Source: Alteromonadales bacterium alter-6D02
Lineage (GTDB): Bacteria > Pseudomonadota > Gammaproteobacteria > Enterobacterales > Psychrobiaceae
Reading direction: 5' to 3'
NCBI GenBank assembly: GCA_002835545.1
Contig: PIZK01000008.1
Location: 115,203 to 179,202, forward strand
Length of the DNA: 64,000 nt
Shown here piece by piece: positions 9,726 through 19,010 of this stretch. The stretch's first letter is position 1. Every line of letters begins with the position of its first letter. Under the pieces are notes generated by a model, which saw only the letters and a list, made by a program, of their open reading frames with translations, did not search any database and was not told the origin of the DNA. The position numbers and the translations under genes were made by a program.

Positions 9726-11843
9726 TTAAGGTGACTTTAAAGCGTCCGGCGCATTGATCTGTTCTATTTTTGTATTGATCTCATTAACAATGGCTGGCAG
9801 TTCGCAAAGAGGCACAGGCTTAGCAAAGTAATATCCCTGAATTTGCTGACAACCCTTACTCGCCAAGTACTCAAATGCTTCTTTTGTTTCTACTCCTTCA
9901 GCACAAACCTGCAACCCTAAATTTTGTGCCAGACTAATAATACTATCCACAATCAACCTTTCTTGTTCTGACTGGAACATATTACGAATAAACTGCTGAT
10001 CTATTTTTAAGGTACTTGCTGGTACTTGCGTAAGGTAACTTAATGAGGAGTAACCTGTGCCAAAGTCATCTAATGAGATGTCACAGCCTAAGGCTATTAG
10101 TTTGTTGAAAAAAGTAGAGGCTTTGTCAAAGTTTTCGATATAGGCTGACTCGGTGACCTCAAAATTAATTGATGAAGGGTCTAGCTTAGATTGTTTAAGT
10201 GCTTCTTCGATGTATTGAATACAATCTTTATTAGAAATGTCGAACGCTGATACATTAAAAGACGTCACCATATCTTTGTGCAATTTCTTATTAATAGTGT
10301 TTAACTCTTTAAACCCTTGGTTGATTACCCAGCGCGTAATATCGTTAATCTTGCCGCAATGCTCTGCAATAGGGATGAACTCAGCTGGAGATACCATGCC
10401 CTCGAAGCTACTGCGCCAGCGTAGAAGAGCCTCAAAGCCGATTACCCCGTGGATTGGTGAAACTTTGGGTTGGTAGTGCAGTTCAAATTCGTCATTAGCC
10501 AGAGCATAACTTAATTGATTAACAATAATTAACCGTCGGTGTTGATTGTTTTGCATCGAGCTTTCAAAGACCGCATAGTTACCTCGGCCAGTATTTTTCG
10601 CTCGATACATAGCTAGATCGGCATTCGCTAAAAGCTCTGATATTGAGACCTTGTTTCTATCACTAAAAGCAATACCAATACTTAAGCCAGAATTAAATTC
10701 CCAATGCTGAAGCTTAAATGATTGTTTGAAGCTTTGTAATATTCGATCCGCAATGACAATCGCTTCAATTTGTTGTTCAAGGTTGCTGACGACAATCACA
10801 AACTCATCGCCACCAAAGCGAGCAAGAATATCAATATCGCGAAGCTGCGCGCGAAGCCTAACTGCTGTTTGCTGTAATAATAAGTCCCCAACAGGGTGGC
10901 CGAGAGAGTCGTTAACCGTTTTAAAGTCATCTAGGTCAATAAATAGCACCGCGAGTTCAGTATTATTTCTGACATTGTGAGCAAGCTCTTGGCTTAAGAG
11001 CTCTTGGAATAGTTTACGGTTTGGTAGTTCGGTGAGTCCGTCATAATTGGCCATAAACTCTAATGACTGTTGCTGTTTTTTTAAGACTTTATCGCGTTGA
11101 GCACGTTGAATATTCTGCTGATTAATAGTGTGGAGCATGTTATTAAGGTTATAACCTAGCTGCGCTATTTCATCATCACCTTTAACTTGGTAGCGCAAAT
11201 TATAATCTTTGGTCTCACTCACTGTATTGACTAGCGTTGATAGCTTTAAAAGTGGGCTGATGAATGCGGTTTGGGCCCAACGAGTTAACCATAACAAAAT
11301 CAGTAGCAGACCGATAACCCAAGGAAGGATCTCGAATAAAAAGGCATCGACCCCTGCATTTATCACGCTGTTGTAGTCTAGCACTAGCACGAGGTGCCCA
11401 AGGGGGTATACACCTTCACCAATATTGGTGACTGATACGAGCTCACCCTTGGTTGCTGTTGTACCCGGAATCATTTCTTGTTTAGTATATTGTTTAGGCT
11501 GAACTTCAGGGCTTAGGAAAAGTTCTGTATTGACATACTGCGAGGTTAAATTGTGCTCATTATCGTAAACTTGCGCGAGCTTGATATTTTTGTAGCGCTC
11601 GAACTTGAGCAATAAAGTTGTGGCACCTAAATCATCAACGGGGAGCCGAGCCATGTGCTGTACTAGTTCTTGAGCTGAGTTGAAGCTTAACGCTTCTAAG
11701 TCTGAACGAGCATTATCTTGGTAGAGCTTGGCATATTGTTTTAATGTTAGCCCCATTAAAATGAGGGCGCAAAAAACTACAATGCTTGAAGTAAGCAATA
11801 ATAACTTTTTGTTAAAGCTAAGCTTAAAAGCCATTAAACCCAT
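9726..11843 (-). CDS. Membrane GGDEF-EAL protein (c-di-GMP cyclase/phosphodiesterase) with periplasmic sensor
   Basis: This 705-residue protein has two membrane segments (about 13-33 and 172-190) enclosing a periplasmic domain of about 135 residues, then a HAMP-like linker (about 191-245), a GGDEF domain and an EAL domain. Catalytic signatures look intact: GGDEF at 344-348 with an inhibitory RxxD site (R335, D338) five residues before it, EALLRW at 471-476, and DDFGTGYSS in the EAL domain. Both synthesis and breakdown of c-di-GMP are therefore possible; which dominates cannot be told. It lies between two copies of a porin/periplasmic-binding-protein cassette, which suggests the periplasmic domain could read a ligand handled by those proteins. 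A second ATG three codons in is an alternative start. Confidence 0.93.
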   Translation of the reverse strand: MGLMAFKLSFNKKLLLLTSSIVVFCALILMGLTLKQYAKLYQDNARSDLEALSFNSAQELVQHMARLPVDDLGATTLLLKFERYKNIKLAQVYDNEHNLTSQYVNTELFLSPEVQPKQYTKQEMIPGTTATKGELVSVTNIGEGVYPLGHLVLVLDYNSVINAGVDAFLFEILPWVIGLLLILLWLTRWAQTAFISPLLKLSTLVNTVSETKDYNLRYQVKGDDEIAQLGYNLNNMLHTINQQNIQRAQRDKVLKKQQQSLEFMANYDGLTELPNRKLFQELLSQELAHNVRNNTELAVLFIDLDDFKTVNDSLGHPVGDLLLQQTAVRLRAQLRDIDILARFGGDEFVIVVSNLEQQIEAIVIADRILQSFKQSFKLQHWEFNSGLSIGIAFSDRNKVSISELLANADLAMYRAKNTGRGNYAVFESSMQNNQHRRLIIVNQLSYALANDEFELHYQPKVSPIHGVIGFEALLRWRSSFEGMVSPAEFIPIAEHCGKINDITRWVINQGFKELNTINKKLHKDMVTSFNVSAFDISNKDCIQYIEEALKQSKLDPSSINFEVTESAYIENFDKASTFFNKLIALGCDISLDDFGTGYSSLSYLTQVPASTLKIDQQFIRNMFQSEQERLIVDSIISLAQNLGLQVCAEGVETKEAFEYLASKGCQQIQGYYFAKPVPLCELPAIVNEINTKIEQINAPDALKSP

Positions 11844-12236
11844 CCATGGTGAATATTAGGGGGGGACAAGTAGATATCAGTATGGCATTAAACTAGTAGA
11901 AGTGGTAACTCTTCTTTTGGTTTATGTTGAATTATTTACCAACTCAGTGATCGTTCGATTACAAACTAATCAGTGCCTGTAATGTTTCAGGGGGTGGGAG
12001 TCTAAGTTCTCCCAAGAGGCCTGATTTATTTGTAATTAAAGACACGTCGAACAATATATCCAATTAGCATTAGCTAAGTGACTTTGTACTAAAAGTGAAG
12101 TGAATAGTCTGAAATTTATTTACTCAATATAAGTGATTATAACTAATGTACATATGGCTAATATACATTTGTGAGTAAATCATTTGTAATTAGCAGTCTA
12201 AAGAGACTTATGCAGTCTTTTTATTATTGATGGAAT
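11844..12236. other. Divergent intergenic region with a nested hairpin
   Basis: This 393-nt gap separates the leftward GGDEF-EAL gene from the rightward second porin gene and must carry both promoters. It holds one clear structure: an inner stem tgggag/ctccca (11995-12000 with 12009-12014) inside an outer stem tcagg/cctga (11987-11991 with 12020-12024), followed by a T-rich stretch. It does not look like the conserved core of the c-di-GMP-I riboswitch. The rest is AT-rich with no open frame. Confidence 0.5.
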
Positions 12237-13427
12237 ATGCGGTTGATGAAAAAACTTTTCTTGTTAGTTATTGCTCTCATTAGTATGCACACTTATGCAG
12301 ATCAGCTGTCTAATGACTTCACTATTTCTGGTTTTGGGCGTGTTGTTGGTGGACAGCTCTTTAAAAATGATTACCAGTATAACGGGTATACAAATGAGTT
12401 TGATTTTGGTCAAGAGTCATTGTTTTCCGTGCAAATAGATGGAAAAATCACAGATAAAATATCTGCGACTGGACAGCTATTATTACATGCTTCTGACTCT
12501 CGCCGTTCAGGGGTTGAATGGGCCTATTTATCCTATCATCACAACGACAACCTTCATTTTAAGCTGGGCAAACTCCGTACCCCATTTTTTAACTACAGTG
12601 ATGTTATGGACGTTGGCTTTGTATACCCTTGGATTAATCCGCCTAATCAAGTATACAGCGAATATGTCTTTTCAACTTTTGAGGGGGCAAATGTAACTTA
12701 TAATGTGTCTCTGGGTGACAATAACTATTTTCTAGAGGGTTATTGGGGGCGATTTGATGATTCGGTTTTCGTTGAGGGCGAAGAGTTTAACCCTAAAGTT
12801 AAAAACCTGCGAGGCATGGTTTTCAATTTAGAACGTGACAACTTGTCATATCGTTTGTCTTACCATGTTGCACATGTTAATTCTTTTCAAAAAGGGATCG
12901 ACGATTTATCCCAACAGTTAGCAGGCTTAGGTTTTGCCAAAAGTGCTAAGTCCTTAGTGTCGATTGGAAACGTCCATGCGGTTCAAGCGGGAGTCAGCTA
13001 TCATAGTCTCGATTATTTTGCGCGTGCTGAGTGGATGAGGATTGACAGTGACTTGTTAATTTTTCCTGAAACACAGGGGTATTACGCTACTCTAGGTTAT
13101 AACTTTACCCCTTTTGCCGTGCACTTTACGTTCGCTAATCATGACAGCTCATTCGGTGAGTCAGTGCAGGAGATACCTTTGGGCATAGCCCCCGAACTAA
13201 ATATGCTCAGTGCCGTTTATAATAGTGTGTTTGACTACCTCAGTACTAGTGATGTGAAAAGTTATACCCTTGGATTAAGGTATGATATTCAGACTAATAT
13301 TGCATTAAAAGCGGATATATCATGGCTTGAAGGCTGTTTACCAGAAGAGCATCGTTCCGTACAGCCTGCAGCTGACATGTACAATCAAGCGGCAATGTTA
13401 CAGTTGGGGGTTGAATGGATATTCTAA
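12237..13427 (+). CDS. Porin-like outer-membrane beta-barrel protein (paralogue 2)
   Basis: A 396-residue paralogue of the barrel encoded at 8033. It has a classic signal peptide (MKKLFLLVIALISMHTYA, most likely starting from the ATG at 12246), mature N-terminus beginning near ISGFGRVVGG, the shared LGKLRTPFFNYSDV and YPWINPPNQVYSE segments, and a C-terminal aromatic (GVEWIF). The 3' end overlaps the next gene by 13 nt exactly as in the first cassette. Conservation of both sequence and overlap points to duplication of a two-gene unit. The transported compound is not evident. Confidence 0.78.
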   Translation: MRLMKKLFLLVIALISMHTYADQLSNDFTISGFGRVVGGQLFKNDYQYNGYTNEFDFGQESLFSVQIDGKITDKISATGQLLLHASDSRRSGVEWAYLSYHHNDNLHFKLGKLRTPFFNYSDVMDVGFVYPWINPPNQVYSEYVFSTFEGANVTYNVSLGDNNYFLEGYWGRFDDSVFVEGEEFNPKVKNLRGMVFNLERDNLSYRLSYHVAHVNSFQKGIDDLSQQLAGLGFAKSAKSLVSIGNVHAVQAGVSYHSLDYFARAEWMRIDSDLLIFPETQGYYATLGYNFTPFAVHFTFANHDSSFGESVQEIPLGIAPELNMLSAVYNSVFDYLSTSDVKSYTLGLRYDIQTNIALKADISWLEGCLPEEHRSVQPAADMYNQAAMLQLGVEWIF

Positions 13428-13867
13428 GTACCCTCAAACGGCTGACTCTATTACCCGCTATTATGCTTGTTAGCATTGGTGTGAGTGCTAGTGTTTACGC
13501 GACTCATGATGATGTTGTTATTGTGGCGCATTATCAACAAGGCGAACTGAAACTCACTAAGTCAGAGATCAGCAATCTTTTTATGGGGGGGGTGTTAAAA
13601 CATGGCTTAACCCCAGTGGCTTTACCTCCTGAAAATCTAACTCGGGTATTATTTAATACAAAAGTGATTGGACTTACCGAGTCCCGAATACAGTCATACT
13701 GGGCTCAAATGCGTTTTAGTGGACGGAAAAAACCACCTCAGGAGTTTAAAACTGAAGCAGAGCTCTTACAATATATTGAACAAACCCCAGGGACGATAGC
13801 TTATTTGTCGGCTAAAACAGAAATCCCTGAACAGTTAATCAAAGTTTACTCTACTGTGCAGTTTTAA
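13415..13867 (+). CDS. Small periplasmic phosphate-binding-like (PBP type 2) protein, paralogue 2
   Basis: A 150-residue exported protein (hydrophobic leader ending near SASVYA) paralogous to the one at 9205. The segment NTKVIGLTESRIQSYWAQMRF is almost identical between the two. It has the shape of a short PstS-like binding domain. Its ATG is embedded in the end of the porin gene behind GGGGG, the same arrangement as paralogue 1. No ABC transporter genes are nearby. A TonB-dependent receptor gene follows 186 nt downstream and may belong to the same functional group. Confidence 0.75.
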   Translation: MDILSTLKRLTLLPAIMLVSIGVSASVYATHDDVVIVAHYQQGELKLTKSEISNLFMGGVLKHGLTPVALPPENLTRVLFNTKVIGLTESRIQSYWAQMRFSGRKKPPQEFKTEAELLQYIEQTPGTIAYLSAKTEIPEQLIKVYSTVQF

Positions 13868-14053
13868 ACTTTATTAGCGCTTTTATTGCTGATTTTCATA
13901 CATCTTTTATTTAAACCTATCTATATTTAGGTGACTAATCTTGTCGTAATATCGAGGTGCTTACATTCCTCTTATTAATAGCGACAATGTACTGATACCT
14001 GAATTTTACTTTTGGTGATATAAAGACTGACTTAGGCAGTTTGTTGGAGAGTT

Positions 14054-16015
14054 ATGAAGAAAGTTACCTACATTATCACTTCTCTTGCCTTGTCACTTCT
14101 ATTCTATAAGCCTGTATATGGGCAAGAAATTGATTCATTACTTGATTTCTCACTTGAGGATTTACTCAATGTGAAGGTTTCTGTCGCCTCAACGAGTCAA
14201 GAAATGGTGATTGAAACACCGGCCATAGTTTCTCGTTATAACCGAGTCGATTTAGAAAAAATGGGCGTCACTACGCTAAGGGAAATGTTTAACTTTATTC
14301 CCGGAGTTATTGTGCAAACTTCTCTAACTGGCTGGGCATCGGTGCAAATACGAGGTGTTGATGAAGCGTTTAATCAGAAAGTCTTATTTCTGTTAGACGG
14401 TGTTCCTTATCATCAACCTTCCCACTCTCTTATTCCGATGGAAGGCGTACCATGGGAATCTATTTCTCACGTCGAAGTGATTCGAGGTCCCGGTGCTGTA
14501 TTTTATGGTTCGCAAGCATCCGGAGGTGTATTTAATGTGATCACAAGAAAAGATGAAGAGAGTAGCTCTGCATCTTTGAAGATCGGCTCAAATGCTTTAT
14601 ATGAAGGGAGTGCTTATTATCATAAAACACTCTCGAGTAAGTCGGCCATCTCGTTTGCGGCAGAATATCGAACGGAAGATGGTGAGAAAACCACTTATAA
14701 CGAGTACTTCCCTGATATTGGGGTTGTATCAGATGATGTTGAGCGTTATTTGAAAAGACAATCTGGCTTATTACGCTTTAATAATGATGACTTTATCGTA
14801 CAGCTTCATGCGTTTTCCGATACAACGGTTGGTATCAACGATGGATATACGGATAAAAATACATTGCAGCCGTTAACGCTAGATACTACTGGCCAATTAA
14901 TTCATGTTCAAAATAGCTGGGAAACAGAGCGCAGCCGCTCGACGGTTTTTGCAGACTATAACCATTACACATTTGACTTACAGTTGAGCAATTTATTTGC
15001 TCCAGGTGTTCATGCGCTAGCCGCTAAAGATGGCAATGGAAGAGCTGATTATAGATTTCGCTATGGTGGGACTGTTGCGTACAACGTTAATGACTCACTC
15101 GATCTCGTGCTAGGGGCTGAACACGAAACCCGCTCTAATGATTTTTATCGTATTTATGCGCTAGCCGACCGAAAAAGCCCGTTGGTCACACTATTACCCA
15201 AGGGCAAAGTTAATGAGTTTTCAGCGTACGCGCAAGTTGACTATAGGTATCAAGATTGGCGTTTTTTACTCGGTGGCCGATTTACTGATAACGAAAAAAG
15301 TGGTCAAAAGACTACCCCTAGGGCTGGTGTTGTCTATAAAGTTGATGAGCATCAATCACTCAAAGCACTGTACTCAACAGGCTTTAATTCGCCAAATCCA
15401 ACGCAAACGAATATTAGTTTACCGGGTGATGTTGTTGGTAATGAACAGCTAACTGCTGAAGTTGTAGAAACCTTTGATCTTGCTTATTCCTATTCAAAAT
15501 CAAACCTATTGTTTGTCGCTAATGTGTATTCGTTAACGGCTAACGATTTTATTCAACGCAGATTTAGTGCAGAGCATAATGCTAATTCGTTTTTCAATGA
15601 AGGTGAATTTACGCGAACTGGAGCTGAAATTGATGTGCAAATGGCGAATCCAGACAACGTTTTTTTTGTTAATTTAGCCTATCAAAGAGAAGGTAATAAA
15701 GTTCATGTGGATGACAGGGCTGCAATTAACACCCCTAAATTAACCGTGAGCGTTGGTGCCAGTCAGGATATTTGGGACAACCACAGCATTGGGACTGATG
15801 TCTCTTACATTGGTGCACGCCATGATCTCGATGGCTATAGCGTGGTCAACGTTAACTACACGGCAAAATTTTCAGACATTGATCTGTTTGTTGTGGTACG
15901 CAATATCTTTGACCAAGCTATTTTAAACCCCAACATCTCAACGCAAGACAGCCCCCTAGTTGCTCAAGGAGAAGAGGGCGTAAATGCTCAGTTGGGGGTT
16001 AGGTTCCGTTTTTAG
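14054..16015 (+). CDS. TonB-dependent outer-membrane receptor
   Basis: The 653-residue protein has a signal peptide (YIITSLALSLLFYKPVYG), an N-terminal plug domain and a C-terminal barrel ending in an aromatic (GVRFRF). The plug carries the usual blocks: ETPAIVSRYNRVDLEKMGV, VQIRGVD, VLFLLDGVPYHQP and VEVIRGPGAVFYGSQASGGV. Receptors with an N-terminal SLEDLLNVKVSVAS segment like this one are common in marine gammaproteobacteria next to periplasmic binding-like and c-di-GMP proteins. It is preceded by GGAG. The ligand is unknown; a siderophore, vitamin or organic phosphorus compound cannot be told apart from sequence. The gene converges on yicC with only 12 nt between them. Confidence 0.9.
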   Translation: MKKVTYIITSLALSLLFYKPVYGQEIDSLLDFSLEDLLNVKVSVASTSQEMVIETPAIVSRYNRVDLEKMGVTTLREMFNFIPGVIVQTSLTGWASVQIRGVDEAFNQKVLFLLDGVPYHQPSHSLIPMEGVPWESISHVEVIRGPGAVFYGSQASGGVFNVITRKDEESSSASLKIGSNALYEGSAYYHKTLSSKSAISFAAEYRTEDGEKTTYNEYFPDIGVVSDDVERYLKRQSGLLRFNNDDFIVQLHAFSDTTVGINDGYTDKNTLQPLTLDTTGQLIHVQNSWETERSRSTVFADYNHYTFDLQLSNLFAPGVHALAAKDGNGRADYRFRYGGTVAYNVNDSLDLVLGAEHETRSNDFYRIYALADRKSPLVTLLPKGKVNEFSAYAQVDYRYQDWRFLLGGRFTDNEKSGQKTTPRAGVVYKVDEHQSLKALYSTGFNSPNPTQTNISLPGDVVGNEQLTAEVVETFDLAYSYSKSNLLFVANVYSLTANDFIQRRFSAEHNANSFFNEGEFTRTGAEIDVQMANPDNVFFVNLAYQREGNKVHVDDRAAINTPKLTVSVGASQDIWDNHSIGTDVSYIGARHDLDGYSVVNVNYTAKFSDIDLFVVVRNIFDQAILNPNISTQDSPLVAQGEEGVNAQLGVRFRF

Positions 16016-16027
16016 TGGTATGAGTGT

Positions 16028-16888
16028 TTATTCTATGTTTTGGATCTGCTCACGCATCTGCTCAATTAAAACTTTCAGTTCAACACTCGCTTGAGTTATT
16101 TCGTGGTTGATTGACTTTGAGGCTAAGGTGTTGGCTTCGCGGTTAAATTCTTGCATCATAAAATCGAGGCGTCGGCCACAGGCTCCGCCTTTTTTCATAA
16201 TTTTTTGCGCTTCACTAACGTGGCTATCTAGGCGGTCGAGTTCTTCAGCGACATCGACTTTTTGGGCTAGCATGATCAGTTCTTGTTCGATGCGGTTATT
16301 ATCGACTTCAATCTTAACGTCTTCAAATTTAGCCATTAAGCGTTCGCGCTGCCATACTAAAATATCAGGCATCTGTTCACGCACTTGCCCCACAAGCTTG
16401 CTGATAGCGGCTAATCGTGTGGTGATCATCGTTTTTAAGTTTTCGCCTTCACTAGCGCGTGCCTTGATAAAGTCGGAAAGTGTTTGATCAAATTGTGCTA
16501 ATAACAGTTGATTAACCTCAGTCATGTCTTGTTCTGGCAGGGCGATAACACCTGGCCATTTCAGCACGTCCACAGGGTTTAAACTGCCTGTGCCTGCTTG
16601 CTCTAATACCCAGTTCGCTTGACTAATCACTTGACTCGCTAGCGCTTTATTAATTTGGAGTTCGTGGCTATTATCTTTTGTTTCAATGCGTAGGTTACAT
16701 TCCAACTTGCCGCGCTGCAGGCGCTTTCGAAAGCGCTCGCGTAAGATAGGCTCTAATGAGCGTAGGTGGTCGGGTAGTCGAATATAAGTCTCAAGATAGC
16801 GCTGGTTGACAGAGCGGATCTCCCAACTGGCTTGACCCCAGTCGGTGGTGATATCTTGACGTGCAAACGCGGTCATACTATGAATCAT
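16028..16888 (-). CDS. yicC: YicC family endoribonuclease-type protein
   Basis: YicC/YloC proteins are stress-related factors, with endoribonuclease activity reported for the family. The 286-residue product matches E. coli YicC over its full length: MIHSMTAFAR at the start, SVNQRYLETYIRLP, RGKLECNLR, and the C-terminal blocks RRLDFMMQEFNREANTLAS and LKVLIEQMREQIQNIE. The start was placed at 16888 instead of an upstream ATG at 16915 because the shorter form begins exactly like E. coli YicC and has AAAGGAA at the right distance. In E. coli yicC lies beside rph, as it nearly does here; one small gene intervenes. Confidence 0.94.
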   Translation of the reverse strand: MIHSMTAFARQDITTDWGQASWEIRSVNQRYLETYIRLPDHLRSLEPILRERFRKRLQRGKLECNLRIETKDNSHELQINKALASQVISQANWVLEQAGTGSLNPVDVLKWPGVIALPEQDMTEVNQLLLAQFDQTLSDFIKARASEGENLKTMITTRLAAISKLVGQVREQMPDILVWQRERLMAKFEDVKIEVDNNRIEQELIMLAQKVDVAEELDRLDSHVSEAQKIMKKGGACGRRLDFMMQEFNREANTLASKSINHEITQASVELKVLIEQMREQIQNIE

Positions 16889-16919
16889 GGTGTGTTCCTT
16901 TGAAATAAGTGCCAACGCA

Positions 16920-17285
16920 TTAGCCCATAAAGGTTACGCGCTTAATTAAACCGTCAATCACTTCATAAGCGGCGACTACTTTGATGCTGCGGTCGACTTC
17001 ACCAGAGGCTTGGCTTGATGACTCTGCGAGTTCATGATCGACGATGAAACGGTCATGAACAATACGCTTTAATGACGTTGCGCGAAGATAGGTTAAGCTT
17101 GAAAATTTGTTGCCGTATCGTTTAATCAACTCATCTTTTCCTTGGTAAACCAGCCCAGTAGAAAAAGAGTAAATCTCGACGTCATCATGATAGGTTGCCG
17201 CAAATGCAGTAATATCACGCGCGTTATAGGCGTCAAGCTGTTGATCAATAATAGCGCAAGCCGTTACTTCGATGTCGGTAGGCAT
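16920..17285 (-). CDS. NTF2-like/SnoaL-like small protein
   Basis: A 121-residue cytosolic protein with the NTF2-fold pattern seen in SnoaL-like and steroid delta-isomerase-like proteins: an N-terminal helix pair (IIDQQLDAYNARDITAF), the HDDVEIYSF strand and a C-terminal VAAYEVIDGLIKRVTF strand. Such proteins bind small hydrophobic ligands or act as isomerases/hydratases, but the specific reaction cannot be assigned. It lies just upstream of yicC on the same strand (31 nt from the yicC ATG), so they may be co-transcribed, and is divergent from rph. Confidence 0.75.
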   Translation of the reverse strand: MPTDIEVTACAIIDQQLDAYNARDITAFAATYHDDVEIYSFSTGLVYQGKDELIKRYGNKFSSLTYLRATSLKRIVHDRFIVDHELAESSSQASGEVDRSIKVVAAYEVIDGLIKRVTFMG

Positions 17286-17502
17286 TTCAAGTGTCCTGAA
17301 TGAGTTATCAATTAGTGCCCTATGAATTAACAGTCGTCATTCTAGTTAACCCGCCGGCGATGGATAATGAGTATAACCCTGTTGTGATCTAATACCAATA
17401 ATCAGTGCTAACAGGGTGTTCGCCATAGCTATCTAGCGGTGAGGGCTTTATAATAGCAGCCAATTAAGTTCCTATCTTTGACTGACATATCGAGTAAATG
17501 CC

Positions 17503-18249
17503 ATGACAACAACAACCCTACGCCCAAGCGGTCGTACGAATGCGCAAGTAAGACCTGTTACTTTTACTAGAGACTATACTGAACATGCTGAAGGTTCTGT
17601 ATTGGTTGAGTTTGGTGGCACTAAAGTGTTGTGTAACGCGACTGTTGAGACCGGTGTACCGCGCTTTTTAAAGGGCAAAGGTCAGGGCTGGATCACGGCT
17701 GAATACGGCATGTTACCGCGTTCTACACACTCGCGTATGCGCCGTGAAGCGAATATGGGTAAGCAAGGTGGTCGTACGCTAGAGATTCAGCGTTTAATCG
17801 CCCGTTCACTTCGCGCTGCAGTTGATTTAGAAAAGCTAGGTGAATTCACTATCACTATCGATTGTGATGTGATTCAAGCTGATGGTGGCACTCGCACCGC
17901 TTCGATCACTGGCGCTTGTGTCGCGTTAGTTGATGCATTGCGTTATATGCAAGAAAACAAGATGATTAAAACCGACCCGCTAAAATACATGATTGCAGCG
18001 ATCTCCGTTGGTATTTATCAAGGCGTAGCGGTATGTGATTTAGATTACCCTGAAGATAGCGAAGCAGAAACAGACATGAATGTGGTGATGGCCGATAACG
18101 GTAAGATGATTGAAGTGCAGGGCACAGCTGAGGGTGAACCTTTTAGCCATCAAGAACTATTATCGATGCTTGAGCTAGCCGACAGCGGCATCAAAGATTT
18201 GTTTGAAAAACAATTAGACGTATTAAACGAAGTAACAACACAAGATTAG
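17503..18249 (+). CDS. rph: Ribonuclease PH
   Basis: RNase PH is a phosphorolytic 3'-5' exoribonuclease that trims tRNA 3' ends. The 248-residue length and the blocks [77 protein letters not shown] and the C-terminal [16 protein letters not shown] are characteristic and appear complete. pyrE follows after 8 nt, the same rph-pyrE operon as in E. coli. Unlike the frameshifted rph of E. coli K-12, the frame here is intact, so coupling of pyrE expression to rph translation should be normal. Confidence 0.97.
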   Translation: MTTTTLRPSGRTNAQVRPVTFTRDYTEHAEGSVLVEFGGTKVLCNATVETGVPRFLKGKGQGWITAEYGMLPRSTHSRMRREANMGKQGGRTLEIQRLIARSLRAAVDLEKLGEFTITIDCDVIQADGGTRTASITGACVALVDALRYMQENKMIKTDPLKYMIAAISVGIYQGVAVCDLDYPEDSEAETDMNVVMADNGKMIEVQGTAEGEPFSHQELLSMLELADSGIKDLFEKQLDVLNEVTTQD

Positions 18250-18257
18250 AGGTGACT

Positions 18258-18899
18258 ATGAAACAGTATCAAATCGACTTTATTGAATTTGCATTAGAGC
18301 GCGGTGTATTAAAATTTGGTGAGTTCACCTTAAAATCGGGTCGTACCAGCCCTTATTTCTTTAATGCTGGCTTATTCAATACTGGTCGTGACTTAGCGCG
18401 TTTAGGCCGCTTTTATGCTGCTGCGTTAATGGACAGTGGCGTTGATTACGATTTATTATTTGGTCCTGCATACAAAGGAATTCCAATTGCTTCGGCAACG
18501 GCACTTCAGTTATGTGAACAGCACGATATCGATATGCCATACTGCTTTAACCGTAAAGAAAAGAAAACACACGGTGAAGGTGGCAGCTTAGTCGGTAGTG
18601 AACTTAACGGCAAAGTGATGCTTGTTGACGATGTGATCACGGCAGGAACCGCGATTCGTGAATCAATGGACATCATCAATGAAAACGGTGCTGATTTAGC
18701 AGGTGTGTTAATTGCGTTAGACCGTCAAGAGAAGGGTAAGGGCGAGTTATCAGCGATTCAAGAAATTGAACGAGATTACGGCGCAACAGTTATCTCTATC
18801 GTGACCCTAGGTGACTTAATCGGTTACTTAACTGAGAAAGGTGAGTTAGGCGATACATTAGAAGCCGTTACCGCTTACCGTGAGCAATACGGTATTTAA
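18258..18899 (+). CDS. pyrE: Orotate phosphoribosyltransferase
   Basis: PyrE joins orotate to PRPP to make OMP in pyrimidine synthesis. The 213-residue product has the PRPP-binding loop [28 protein letters not shown], and the flexible loop [13 protein letters not shown]. The start was set at the ATG 18258 because [14 protein letters not shown] aligns with the E. coli N-terminus and AGAGGTG lies in front; an in-frame GTG at 18252 sits inside that Shine-Dalgarno sequence. It is second in the rph-pyrE operon and ends at a strong terminator. Confidence 0.97.
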   Translation: MKQYQIDFIEFALERGVLKFGEFTLKSGRTSPYFFNAGLFNTGRDLARLGRFYAAALMDSGVDYDLLFGPAYKGIPIASATALQLCEQHDIDMPYCFNRKEKKTHGEGGSLVGSELNGKVMLVDDVITAGTAIRESMDIINENGADLAGVLIALDRQEKGKGELSAIQEIERDYGATVISIVTLGDLIGYLTEKGELGDTLEAVTAYREQYGI

Positions 18900-18952
18900 T
18901 AATGCCCCTTGCTTCCCTGAATGTTTCATTTAGGGATTGACGACATAGACAT

Positions 18953-18985
18953 AAAAGCCCCTGCTATGCTGTAGTAGGGGCTTTT
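18953..18985 (+). terminator. Rho-independent terminator after pyrE
   Basis: A 14-bp stem (aaaagcccctgcta / tagtaggggctttt, one G-T wobble) with a 5-nt loop, and T residues on the right arm, lies 54 nt after the pyrE stop codon. Confidence 0.9.
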
Positions 18986-19010
18986 TATTTATGGGCTATG
19001 CCAAAGCCGG

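Noticed and set aside
10237..10980. Plus-strand open frames inside the GGDEF-EAL gene
   Set aside because: They are antisense shadows of a clearly coding minus-strand gene with intact motifs.
11844..12236. Possible c-di-GMP riboswitch near the GGDEF-EAL gene
   Set aside because: The hairpin does not carry the conserved core of either known c-di-GMP riboswitch class.
14054..16015. Iron-regulated (Fur-box) control of the TonB receptor
   Set aside because: No convincing Fur box was seen in the 186-nt upstream gap, so a siderophore role was not assigned.
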